From: Terriglobia bacterium
GTDB taxonomy: Bacteria > Acidobacteriota > Terriglobia > Terriglobales > Acidobacteriaceae
DNA length: 32,830 nt
NCBI GenBank assembly: GCA_021323935.1
Contig: JAJPJZ010000176.1
Span: forward strand, 1 to 32,830
Direction of reading: 5' to 3'
Made by a program: the position numbers and the translations under genes. A model generated the notes under the pieces. It saw nothing but the letters and a program-made list of their open reading frames with translations. It had not been told where the DNA came from and made no database searches. This document shows, piece after piece, positions 1 to 7,962 of this stretch. How positions within the stretch are numbered: the stretch's first letter is position 1; every line of letters begins with the position of its first letter.

Positions 1-522
1 CGCTTTGCCTTCAAGGCGCACCAGGCCATCACGCATTTTCGCCAGCTTCGCGAATGCGCCCAGCTCGTCAGCGATTTCCTTGCAGCGCTGAATCCATTTG
101 CCGCGGCGCGGAAGCTTGGCCCGGTGCTGTTCCAGACGCCGCCGCACCTGAAGTGCGACGTTGAGCTGCTTGGCGAATTCGTCGCCGTGTTGCCGCGCAG
201 CGGCCATTTCGCCTTTGAATTTCGACATGAGAGCTGGTTCGCAGCCCCGGTTTACGACCTGCTGCGCGAACACAACCTGGCGCTCTGCATGGCCGAATCG
301 GAGAAGCTCGAAGTGCCGCGCATCCGCACTGCCGATTTCGTGTACCTGCGGCTGCGCCGCGAGCCATACGATGCCGCTTCGCTTGCCGAAATATCAAAGC
401 AGGCGCGGGAACACGTCAACAGCGGCGCCGATGTGTTTGCCTACTTCAAGCATGAAGATGATCCCATGGGCGCGCTCCACGCCGAGCTTCTACTCGAAGG
501 CAGCTCCGCCACGCTGGCGTAG
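1..522 (+). CDS. DUF72 domain-containing protein, 3' part
   Basis: The frame is open from base 1, so the gene begins upstream of the window and the track start at 124 (GTG) is internal. The visible 173 residues carry motifs I associate with DUF72 (YecE-like) proteins: FAFKAHQAITHFR near the start, then GPVLFQTPPHLK and FEFRHESWF, then a segment on the pattern of VYDLLREHNLALC. DUF72 proteins are usually around 240 residues with a TIM-barrel-like fold, so roughly the N-terminal 70 are missing. The biochemical role of the family is not settled. The gene ends with TAG 81 bases before the chosen start of the first recombinase. Family assignment is firm; function is unknown. Confidence 0.85.
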   Translation, partial: RFAFKAHQAITHFRQLRECAQLVSDFLAALNPFAAARKLGPVLFQTPPHLKCDVELLGEFVAVLPRSGHFAFEFRHESWFAAPVYDLLREHNLALCMAESEKLEVPRIRTADFVYLRLRREPYDAASLAEISKQAREHVNSGADVFAYFKHEDDPMGALHAELLLEGSSATLA

Positions 523-602
523 CGCCGTCGCAAACCTGTGGATCGCTCAGTGAATCCTGGTTGCTATCTCATCCGGGCGCTTGGCCGAGGCACAATGAAC
601 GT

Positions 603-1550
603 GTGCCTGCCGCGCGCACTGCCGCCGCCGATGAAGGCCTGCTGCTCTCGTTCTTCGACTACCTGAAAGTCGAAAAAGGGCTGCGCCCGCTGACCGTCGA
701 AGCTTACCGGCGCGATCTCGCTCAATTCGGCGAATGCCTGCGCAAGCGCCGCCGTACGCTGGCCCAGGCGCGCCGCGAAGACGTACGCGCATTCCTCTCG
801 CGCGGCCTGGCTGATGGGCTCGATAGCCGCTCGGCCGCCCGCAAACTCGCTGCCTTGCGGCACTTCTACAAGTACCTGCTGCTCGACCGCGTTACCGAGT
901 GCGATCCCACGCTGGACATCGAAACCCCGAAGCAGTGGAAGGTGCTGCCCAAGTCACTTGCCCCGAGCGAGGTGGCAGCGATGCTCTCCGCGGCCGCCGA
1001 GGGCAAGAATGACTCGAAAGTGGCCGCCGCGCTGCAGGAGCGCAACCTGGCTATTCTGGAGGTCCTGTATGCCGGCGCGTTGCGGGTCAGCGAGTTGACC
1101 ACGGCGCGAACCGAGGACTTGAAGCTCGATCTCGGCATCATCCTGGTGCGCGGCAAGGGCGATAAGGAACGCATTGTGCCGCTCGGCGCAGCGGCGCAGC
1201 GCGCCATCTCTAATTACCTGCGCTCGGGGCGGCGCACGTTGCTGGGCGGCAAGATTTCGCCGCTTCTGTTCGTTGGCCGCGGAGCAAAGCGGCTGAGCCG
1301 CCAGCGTATCTGGCAGATGGTGAAGCGCGCCTCGGAAGCCGCCGGGCGCCACGCCAGCCCGCACATGCTGCGCCACAGTTGCGCCACTCACATGGTGGAG
1401 CGAGGCGCTGACTTGCGCACGGTTCAAACGATTCTGGGCCACGCCGATATAGCGACCACGCAGGTATATACGCACGTGGCCACAGATCGGCTCAGCAGTG
1501 TCTACCGCGCGCACCATCCCCGGGCGCGGGCAAAGCAGGAGCAACCGTGA
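603..1550 (+). CDS. xerD: Tyrosine recombinase, XerD-like
   Basis: This is a site-specific tyrosine recombinase of the Xer type, which resolves chromosome dimers or integrates elements by strand exchange through a 3'-phosphotyrosine. An N-terminal SAM-like core-binding domain (FFDYLKVEKGLRPLTVEAYRRDL) precedes the catalytic domain. Numbered from the track TTG at 561, the catalytic set is complete: R175 (GALRVSEL), K199 (RGKGDKER), H268 and R271 (HMLRH), H294 (LGH) and Y303 (VYTH). I prefer the in-frame GTG at 603 because residues before it look non-conserved; TTG 561 remains possible. Its TGA overlaps the GTG of the next recombinase (GTGA), suggesting translational coupling. XerC versus XerD naming is tentative. 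Confidence 0.88.
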   Translation: MPAARTAAADEGLLLSFFDYLKVEKGLRPLTVEAYRRDLAQFGECLRKRRRTLAQARREDVRAFLSRGLADGLDSRSAARKLAALRHFYKYLLLDRVTECDPTLDIETPKQWKVLPKSLAPSEVAAMLSAAAEGKNDSKVAAALQERNLAILEVLYAGALRVSELTTARTEDLKLDLGIILVRGKGDKERIVPLGAAAQRAISNYLRSGRRTLLGGKISPLLFVGRGAKRLSRQRIWQMVKRASEAAGRHASPHMLRHSCATHMVERGADLRTVQTILGHADIATTQVYTHVATDRLSSVYRAHHPRARAKQEQP

Positions 1551-2500
1551 AGGCTGCCGCTGCGCATCCCTGCGACCGTGCGGTCCGCGATTTTCTGGCC
1601 GAACTGCATCGCCGCAGCGCGTCTGTTCATACCGTGGCGGCGTATCGCAAAGACCTCACAGCATTCGCCGCTTACATCGGCAGCCAGCCGCTTGACGCCA
1701 TCGACCACACGCGCATCCGCAGCTATCTTGCGCAGCTCTACGAGCGCGGACTGCAGAAATCGTCGGCGGCGCGCGCTCTGGCGGCGCTGCGGTCGTTCTT
1801 CCGATACCTCGCTCGCGAAGGCGTGCTGCAGACGAACCCGGCGGCGCTGGTCGCCACTCCCAAACTGCCCAGGCAACTGCCGCGCGTCCCCACGATTGAA
1901 GAAATGGCCGGCGCACTGCAACCACAGAGCAGTGACGATTCAGTATTTCCCGAACGCGACGCCGTCATCCTCGAGCTGCTGTACGGCTCCGGCCTGCGCA
2001 ACTCAGAACTGGTTGGGCTTGAGCTTGGCCAAGTGGATTGGCCGCATCAGCGTCTCCTGGTTCGCGGCAAAGGCAGCAAGGAACGCTATGTGCCGTTCAG
2101 TGACTCGGCTGCTCAAGCCATCCGGCAATACCTCCCGAAGCGGAATGCTGCGGTCATGGCCGCCAGGCAGCGCCGCGCACCGGCGCGCACCCGTTCCGCG
2201 GCCACTCGCGTCGAGCGCCATTCGGCGCTGCTGGTCAATGCGCGGGGCGGCAGGCTGACCACGCGCAGTGTCGGACGCATCGTCAAGCGGATTGCAGTGG
2301 CGCGCGGACTCTCGCCTGACGTGCATCCGCACACGCTGCGGCATGCCTTCGGCACGCATCTGCTCGAAGAAGGCGCTGACCTGCGCGCCATCCAGGAAAT
2401 GCTGGGGCATCAGCGCCTCTCCACCACCCAGCGCTACACTCAGCTTTCCGTCAAACACATCATGCAGGTGTACGACGACACTCATCCCCGCGCCAAGTGA
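1547..2500 (+). CDS. xerC: Tyrosine recombinase, XerC-like
   Basis: This is a second Xer-type tyrosine recombinase of 317 residues, close to the ~300 typical of XerC/XerD. It has an N-terminal core-binding domain (SVHTVAAYRKDL) and a full catalytic set: R151 (GSGLRNSEL), K175 (RGKGSKERYVP), H262 and R265 (HTLRH), H288 (LGHQ) and Y297 (QRYTQ). An Arg/Ala-rich stretch (about residues 203-222, MAARQRRAPARTRSAATRVE) sits between the beta-hairpin and the HxxR box, in a region that is usually short. The GTG start overlaps the stop of the upstream recombinase by 4 bases. A heterodimeric XerC/XerD pair made from one mRNA is the simplest reading. A tRNA gene lies 114 bases downstream. Confidence 0.88.
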   Translation: MKAAAAHPCDRAVRDFLAELHRRSASVHTVAAYRKDLTAFAAYIGSQPLDAIDHTRIRSYLAQLYERGLQKSSAARALAALRSFFRYLAREGVLQTNPAALVATPKLPRQLPRVPTIEEMAGALQPQSSDDSVFPERDAVILELLYGSGLRNSELVGLELGQVDWPHQRLLVRGKGSKERYVPFSDSAAQAIRQYLPKRNAAVMAARQRRAPARTRSAATRVERHSALLVNARGGRLTTRSVGRIVKRIAVARGLSPDVHPHTLRHAFGTHLLEEGADLRAIQEMLGHQRLSTTQRYTQLSVKHIMQVYDDTHPRAK

Positions 2501-2566
2501 CGTGCTTCCATGGACGAACGCCCGGCGTAATCATGGCTGCATCGCGATAGAGGCCCGCCGCTGAAA

Positions 2567-2596
2567 TTGACCGCCTTCGCGCGAGCCAAGTAGAAT
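2567..2596 (+). promoter_or_regulatory. Sigma-70-type promoter of tRNA-Gln
   Basis: A TTGACC box (2567-2572) and a TAGAAT box (2591-2596) are separated by 18 bases, and the tRNA starts 18 bases after the -10 box. Both boxes are near consensus, which stands out in this GC-rich sequence, and the placement fits a stable-RNA promoter. Confidence 0.6.
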
Positions 2597-2614
2597 CTGC
2601 ATATCGCGCGCTGC

Positions 2615-2688
2615 TGCCCCCTCGTTCAACGGCAGGACAGCTGACTCTGGATCAGCATATCGGGGTTCGAATCCCTGGGGGGCAGCCA
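2615..2688 (+). tRNA. tRNA-Gln (anticodon CUG)
   Basis: The sequence folds as a complete tRNA. The acceptor stem tgccccc/gggggca is a perfect 7 bp. The D stem is gttc/ggac. The anticodon stem gctga/tcagc encloses the loop ctCTGga, giving anticodon CUG at 2647-2649. The T arm is cgggg-ttcgaat-ccctg. The discriminator is G and the CCA end is encoded (2686-2688). Its own promoter lies just upstream. No second copy of the 3' end was seen in the window, so there is no evidence of an integrated element using it as an attachment site. Confidence 0.95.
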
Positions 2689-2704
2689 ATCAGCTCAATC
2701 ACTT

Positions 2705-2729
2705 GCCAGGGCTGTTCCGGCACCCTGGC
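2705..2729 (+). terminator. Hairpin downstream of tRNA-Gln
   Basis: A perfect 7-bp stem, GCCAGGG/CCCTGGC, with an 11-base loop begins 17 bases after the tRNA CCA end. There is no T-run after it, so if it works in termination or 3' processing it is not a classical intrinsic terminator. Confidence 0.3.
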
Positions 2730-2749
2730 CGTGGGCAGTACGTCGACAT

Positions 2750-2912
2750 TCACCATCTTTCTGCCGGAGCGCCAAGCGTGGCGCGCAAGCCTTTCATCAG
2801 TAGCATCAGGTGGAGTTCAAGGCCAGGGCAGCTCTCAAAGCCGAATTTGCGGTAGAAGGCGCGGCTTCCTCGTCGATGGCGCGAACCGGACGGCGCGGCC
2901 GCCTGCTAAGGC
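2750..2912 (-). pseudogene. Remnant of a GNAT acetyltransferase (AtaT/TacT-like C-terminus)
   Basis: Reading the minus strand back from TGA (2750-2752) gives RAFYRKFGFES, then ELHLMLLMKGLR, and an end at APAERW. This is the characteristic C-terminus of GNAT acetyltransferases of the toxin-like group (typical pattern: FYxxFGF followed by LxLMLLMKDLR). The preceding piece RAIDEEA, which belongs just before RAFYRKFGF, lies in a different frame; a one-base change near 2860-2865 would join them as AIDEEARAFYRKFGF. Further upstream GGRAVRF lies in yet another frame, and beyond that nothing GNAT-like can be seen. I therefore read it as a broken gene with only about 50 residues left. No antitoxin was recognised beside it. 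Confidence 0.6.
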
Positions 2913-3169
2913 GATCGCCGCCCTTCAGAACTCGACCCCTTGCGTTGTCATTACGCCGGCACGAAGCGCGCTGCTCCAAACCGGCACAATACCCTGGCGG
3001 CCCAGAAACGCACGAGCCGGCCAGTGGCCTGTCCCGCATCATGCCCGGCGTTCCGGCTGCTTGACGGAAGCCGCTCACGGCAAACGGCGCCGAGCATTTA
3101 GACTCTCACTCTGGCGATTTTGCGGCTGGGACGTGAGCGCCCCTGCCTCTGAACTTTCCAGAGCTCACC
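2913..3169. other. Intergenic remainder, no gene recognised
   Basis: Between the GNAT remnant and the permease start, the ORFs on both strands are Arg/Ser/Pro-rich and look like noise. I could not match any stretch to a family. A promoter for the permease should lie here, but no convincing -35/-10 pair is visible. Confidence 0.4.
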
Positions 3170-5455
3170 ATGGCTGATGATCGAAGTTCGACGCTGAAGG
3201 TCAATGCCGGGCAGCAGATCCCGTCGCCGCGCGGCGGCGCGGTGCAGGTGTTCGTGGCCACGACCGTGATGCTGTCATTCATCTCGTTCTGGCGGGCGGC
3301 GGCCATTGTTCTCTCCGACCTTGCCTCGTCGGCGTACTACGTTGGCGGCGACACCGAGAACATCGTCGGCAAAAGCGCGCCGTGGTTTGTGCTGGCCGTG
3401 ATGTTGTTCAGCTACGCGGTGCGGGCGCTCTACATTGAATCGAGCTCGATGTTCGTGCGCGGCGGCGTGTACCGCGTAGTGAAAGAGGCCATGGGCGGCA
3501 CGCTGGCCAAGTTTTCAGTCTCGGCGCTGCTGTTCGATTACATCCTGACCGCGCCGATCAGCGCCGTCGCGGCAGGCATTTACCTTGCCGGCTTCCTCAA
3601 GGACGTGGCGGGCTATTCCGGCTATGCGCTGCACTACAACGACAATTACTTCGCCGCCGGGTTTGCCGTGCTGATCGAGCTGTACTTCTGGTGGAAGAAC
3701 ATCCAGGGCATCCACGAATCCAGCGACAAGGCCATGAAGATCATGAAGATCACCACCGTCATGGTGGTGATCCTGATCGGCTGGTCGATCTACACGGTGT
3801 TAAAACTGCACGCGCACCTGCCACCGCTGCCCTCGCCGCACAACTTCGCCATCGTTAAAGGCGAGAACAAGACCGACGAAGCGCTGGGCTGGCTGCACGG
3901 CTCCTGGGTGCAAGGGGTGATGCCGTTGATCCTGCTGATCGGGTTTGGCCACGCGGTGCTGGCCATGAGCGGCGAAGAGACGCTGGCGCAGGTCAATCGC
4001 GAAATCGAAAGCCCCAAGCTGAAGAACCTGGAAAAAACCGGCTTCATCATTTTCGTTTACAGCCTGCTGTTTACCTCGCTGGTGTCGTTTTTTGCCGTGA
4101 TGATCATTCCGGACGCGCAGAGGCCGCAATTTTTCGGCAACCTGATCGGCGGGATTGCGATGTTCCTGGCCGGGCCGATGCCGGCAAAGCTGCTGTTCCA
4201 CGCATTTGTCGTGGTGGTGGGCGTGCTGATCCTCGCCGGCGCCGTGAACACCGCAATCATCGGCGCCAACGGCGTGCTGAACCGCGTGGCCGAAGATGGC
4301 GTCCTGACCACGTGGTTTCAGCGCCCGCATAAACGCTACGGCACCAGCTACCGAATCATCCACCTGATTGTTGCGCTGCAGGTGGCCACCATCGTGATCA
4401 GCCGCGGCAACGTGTTCCTGCTGGCCGCTCTGTACGCCTTCGGCGTGATCTGGAGTTTTTCGTTCATGGCGCTTTCCGTGATGGTGCTGCGCTTCAAGCA
4501 GGCCGACGCCAAGCGCGAATGGAGGGTGCCCATCAATCCGCGCATCGGCGGGCGCGAGGTCCCGGTCGGCTTGATGGTGATTGCAGCAGTGCTGTTCGCC
4601 ACCGCCATCATCAACCTGTTCACTAAGCCCGACGCAACCATCGCCGGCGTGGGTTTCAGTTGCGTGTTCTTTGTGATCTTCACGATTTCAGAGCGGCATG
4701 AACACAAGGTGCGCGCCGCGGCTGAAAACATCGAACAGTTTCGCGTCAGCGAGCGCGAGGACCTGGACACGGCGGCCATCGCGGTTCGTCCCGGCAACAT
4801 CCTGGTGGCAGTGCGCGATCCGCGTAATCTCGGCTACCTGCAGCAGGTGCTGCATGACACCGACACCACGCGCCAGGATGTGGTGGTGATGACGGCGCGC
4901 CTTTACCATCGCGAGCACAGCTTCGGCGGCTCAACCCAGATGGAAGCCAAGTACGTCTTCGATCTTTACGAGCAGGAGCTGTTTACCCGCGTGGTTGCGG
5001 TGGCCGAAAAAGAAGGTAAGCCGGTGCACTTGCTGGTAGTTCCGGGAACCAACGTGTTTGACACCATCGTAGGCACGGCGCAGCGGCTGCAATCGAGCAT
5101 GATCGTCAGCGGGCTCTCACAGCAGTTAACGGCTGACGAACAGGGCAAGTTTACCGGCGACGCATGGGAGCGCCTGCCCGAGCCGCGCGCCTCAATGACG
5201 TTGCAGATCGTCGCGCCCAGCGGCGAGGCGCACCGCTACGAACTGGGGCCGCACACGCCGGGCCTGCGCAAAGACGACCTGGTGCTGGTCCACGATGTTT
5301 GGCTGGAGCTTACCGCCATGCCTGAGTTCCGCAAGCTGCACCACTACCACGTAATCTCGGTCGCGGTGGAGCGGCTGCGGCGCGACCTGCACAACAGCGC
5401 GCGGGCTGAAGTTCTGGGCGAACTGAGTAAAGACCTGGACAGCCCCAACGACTGA
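3170..5455 (+). CDS. APC-superfamily amino acid permease with a large cytosolic C-terminal domain
   Basis: This 761-residue protein has an N-terminal transporter part (about residues 25-506) with around 12 hydrophobic segments, for example 28-50, 71-88, 118-144, 160-175, 195-212, 248-266, 290-313, 340-366, 397-412, 415-442, 465-484 and 490-506. The loop SGEETLAQVNREIESP is typical of APC amino acid/polyamine transporters. After the last helix comes a hydrophilic domain of about 250 residues with a Rossmann-like pattern (RPGNILVAVRDPRNLGYL, DVVVMTARLY, VHLLVVPG, SMIVSGLS), reminiscent of universal-stress-protein domains. APC porters are usually 450-550 residues, so this tail is a real extension that may sense nucleotide or energy state. 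The substrate cannot be told. Its stop lies 12 bases from the repaired stop of the convergent ADOP gene. Confidence 0.85.
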   Translation: MADDRSSTLKVNAGQQIPSPRGGAVQVFVATTVMLSFISFWRAAAIVLSDLASSAYYVGGDTENIVGKSAPWFVLAVMLFSYAVRALYIESSSMFVRGGVYRVVKEAMGGTLAKFSVSALLFDYILTAPISAVAAGIYLAGFLKDVAGYSGYALHYNDNYFAAGFAVLIELYFWWKNIQGIHESSDKAMKIMKITTVMVVILIGWSIYTVLKLHAHLPPLPSPHNFAIVKGENKTDEALGWLHGSWVQGVMPLILLIGFGHAVLAMSGEETLAQVNREIESPKLKNLEKTGFIIFVYSLLFTSLVSFFAVMIIPDAQRPQFFGNLIGGIAMFLAGPMPAKLLFHAFVVVVGVLILAGAVNTAIIGANGVLNRVAEDGVLTTWFQRPHKRYGTSYRIIHLIVALQVATIVISRGNVFLLAALYAFGVIWSFSFMALSVMVLRFKQADAKREWRVPINPRIGGREVPVGLMVIAAVLFATAIINLFTKPDATIAGVGFSCVFFVIFTISERHEHKVRAAAENIEQFRVSEREDLDTAAIAVRPGNILVAVRDPRNLGYLQQVLHDTDTTRQDVVVMTARLYHREHSFGGSTQMEAKYVFDLYEQELFTRVVAVAEKEGKPVHLLVVPGTNVFDTIVGTAQRLQSSMIVSGLSQQLTADEQGKFTGDAWERLPEPRASMTLQIVAPSGEAHRYELGPHTPGLRKDDLVLVHDVWLELTAMPEFRKLHHYHVISVAVERLRRDLHNSARAEVLGELSKDLDSPND

Positions 5456-5467
5456 TGCGCAGCGGCA

Positions 5468-7908
5468 TCATTGCTGGCGCAGCGCGACCGCCGGTCAACC
5501 CTCATGGCGCGCTGTGCAGGCAGATAGCAGGCCGCAATCGTGATGCTGATCAGCAGCGCGGCGACGCCGGCAAAGGTCGAGGGATCATGAGCGCTGACGC
5601 CGAATAACTGGCTTGCCATCAGCCTTGTGAGCACGAGCGCAGCGGCCGTGCCGGCAATCGCGCCCAAGGCCGCCATTTTTGCGCCTTCGGTCAGCACCAT
5701 ACGCAAAATGTCTTTGCGGCCGGCGCCGAGCGCCATGCGCACGCCAATTTCCTGCGTGCGCTGGCCCACCAGATATGACGCCACGCCGTAGGTGCCGACG
5801 CACGCCAGCACCAGCGCCAGCGCCGCCAGCCCGGCGAGCAGCACCATGGTCACGCGCCGCGCAGCCATGGAGCGGCCCCACACTTCATCCATGGTGTCCA
5901 CGTTGTAAACCACTTCGCGCGGGTCGGTGCGCCTCACCGCATCGCGAACTGCGCTCATCACCGCGGCAGGATCGCCATACGTCCGCAGGACTACAGCTAC
6001 GCCGCCGGCCACCATGGGCATCAGCTTCTCAGGCAGCTGCATGAACGGATAAAAGAACTGCGGCTCAATGGCCGCTTTGGGATCACCGGCCGGGCCCCAC
6101 TGTTTCACGTGTTCGACTACGCCGACAATTTGCGCCTGCACGTCGAACTGCTCCAGGTTGACCAGCTTGCCGATTGCGTCCTGTCCCGGCAAATAAGTGC
6201 TCGCGAAATCGTTATCCACCACGATGACCCTGGGCGCGTGTTCGTCATCCTGCGGGCCGAGGAAGCGCCCGCGCAGCAGGGTGATCCCCATCGCCTGCTG
6301 AAAGCCGGCTTCAGCCAGGTAAAACATTGCGGCGTGCATGTCATTGTCATTCGCGGGCTTGGGTTCGCCCTGGATCCACAGAGGCAGCGACGAATCGTGG
6401 ATCATGGGCCGCGAGCCCAGCGTTACCGAAACTGCCTGCACGCCGGGCACGTGCTGCATGGTTTGGTCGAACTGCCGCAGGCGGGCGCGGGTTTCGGCAG
6501 CGGTGGTATTCGGGGTAGCCGGCATCGAGAGCGAGAACGTTATCGCTTGGCTTGGATTGAAGCCGGGGTCCACGCGCCAAAGCGCAGCCAGCGTGCGTAC
6601 CATCAGCCCGGCGCCGACCAGCAACACCAGGGCGACCGCAACCTCGGCAGCGATGAACAAGCCGTGCAGGCGGCGGCGAACCCCGCTGGTGCCGCGGCCG
6701 GCCTCCTTGAGAACGTCAACCAGGTTGATGCGGGTGGCCTTGAAGGCCGGCGTCAGCCCAAACAGGGTTCCGGCGGCAAATGAGAGTGCGATCGAGAACA
6801 GCAGCACTCTGCCGTCAATGGCGACTTCGCTGATGCGGGGCACGGACGCGGGGATGAGCTTCAGCCCGGTCTTCAGGCCTGCGAACGCCAGCAGCACTCC
6901 GGCCGCGCCGCCAATCGCAGCCAGCATGATGCTTTCGGTAAGCAATTGCCGCATCAGTCGTGACTGATTGGCGCCGAGCGCGGCACGGACGACCAATTCG
7001 CGCGAGCGCGCCACCGAACGCGCCAGCAGCAGGCTGGCCACGTTCGCACACGCAATCAAGAGCAGGAAACCAACGGCCGCCAGCAAGACCAGGAGCAGGG
7101 GCTGTACGTCGCCCACCTGGTCGTCCTTCATGGAGATGACTTTGATGGCCAGGTCCTTGTCAGCTTCAGGAAATGCGGCCGCAAGGTTCTGCGCGATCGT
7201 GTTCATCTCGGCCTGCGACTGCGCCCGCGACACTCCGGGCTTCAGCCGGCCAAAGGCGCGCGCGCTGACCGAAATGCGGCGATCGAGAAATGACGGGTCG
7301 TTCCACTGGCCAATGGGTGTGTACACGTCGCGGCTGTTGCCGTAGAAGGTGAAATCGGCGGCAATGACGCCCACCACGGTATAGGCGCGGCCGTTCAACA
7401 CAATGCTGCGGCCAATTACATCGGGCGAAGATCCAAATTTGCGCTGCCACACGCCCCCGCTCAGGATGACGACCGGGGCTGCGCCGATGTGGTCATCATC
7501 AGCGCGGAAGGTGCGGCCGAGGATAGGATTCACCTGCAACGTGGAAAAAAATCCGGCGGAAACCATGTAGCCGCTCAACCGCTCACCCTCATCGGCGCCC
7601 ACCAGGTTGTAATCCTGGCTGCGATACACGGCCATTGACGCGAACGAGCGCGCCTGGCGCTGCCAATCGAGAAAATTGAGGTAAGAAATCGGCTCCTTGC
7701 CCGAGGCGGGCGTGCTGCCATACAGGGCCACCAGTTCGCCGGAGTGGGGATAAGGCAGCGGGTTCAGCAGCACACCGTTCACCACTGAGAACAGCGCGGT
7801 GTTGGCGCCGATGCCGAGCGCCAGCGTCAGCACGGCAATTGCGGCGAAGTCTGGAGCTTTTGCCAGCGATCGCAGGCTGTAACGCACGTCAGAGTAGAGG
7901 TCGTGCAT
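5468..7908 (-). CDS. ADOP-type ABC permease (MacB/FtsX repeats) with a 3' frameshift
   Basis: This is a large orphan permease of the acidobacterial duplicated type. The N-terminus (MHDLYSDVRYSLRSLAKAP, then TM helix LTLALGIGANTALFSVVNG) leads into a periplasmic MacB-core domain, an FtsX triple helix with ARSRELVVRAALGA, a second periplasmic domain, and a second FtsX domain with QEIGVRMALGAGR. Such proteins carry no ATPase and are thought to act in efflux or lipoprotein-type mechanotransmission with partners elsewhere. I chose ATG 7908 over the track TTG 7953 because the family starts there. The raw frame runs on to 5344, overlapping the convergent permease by 112 bases with non-family sequence. 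Adding one C near 5493 gives RVDPAVALRQQ and a stop at 5468-5470, the expected family ending, for 813 residues. Confidence 0.85.
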
Positions 7909-7962
7909 AGCGCCGATAATTAAAGCAGATTTCTGCGCAGGGCAGAATTCCAAGGCGAGTGA

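Noticed and set aside
603-2500. Local dif-like site for the Xer pair
   Set aside because: No sequence resembling the ~28-bp dif consensus with AT-rich centre was found near the genes or elsewhere in the window.
2615-2688. tRNA-Gln as attachment site of an integrated element
   Set aside because: No second copy of the tRNA 3' end was found in the window and the recombinases lie upstream beside ordinary chromosomal genes.
2731-3177. Plus-strand ORF starting GSTSTFTIFLPER, resembling the end of a histidine kinase
   Set aside because: Only about 12 residues fit the kinase-end pattern, no upstream kinase domain exists (a tRNA is there), and the same DNA reads as a GNAT C-terminus on the other strand with much better agreement.
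6109-6783. 224-aa plus-strand ORF
   Set aside because: Antisense shadow of the ADOP permease.
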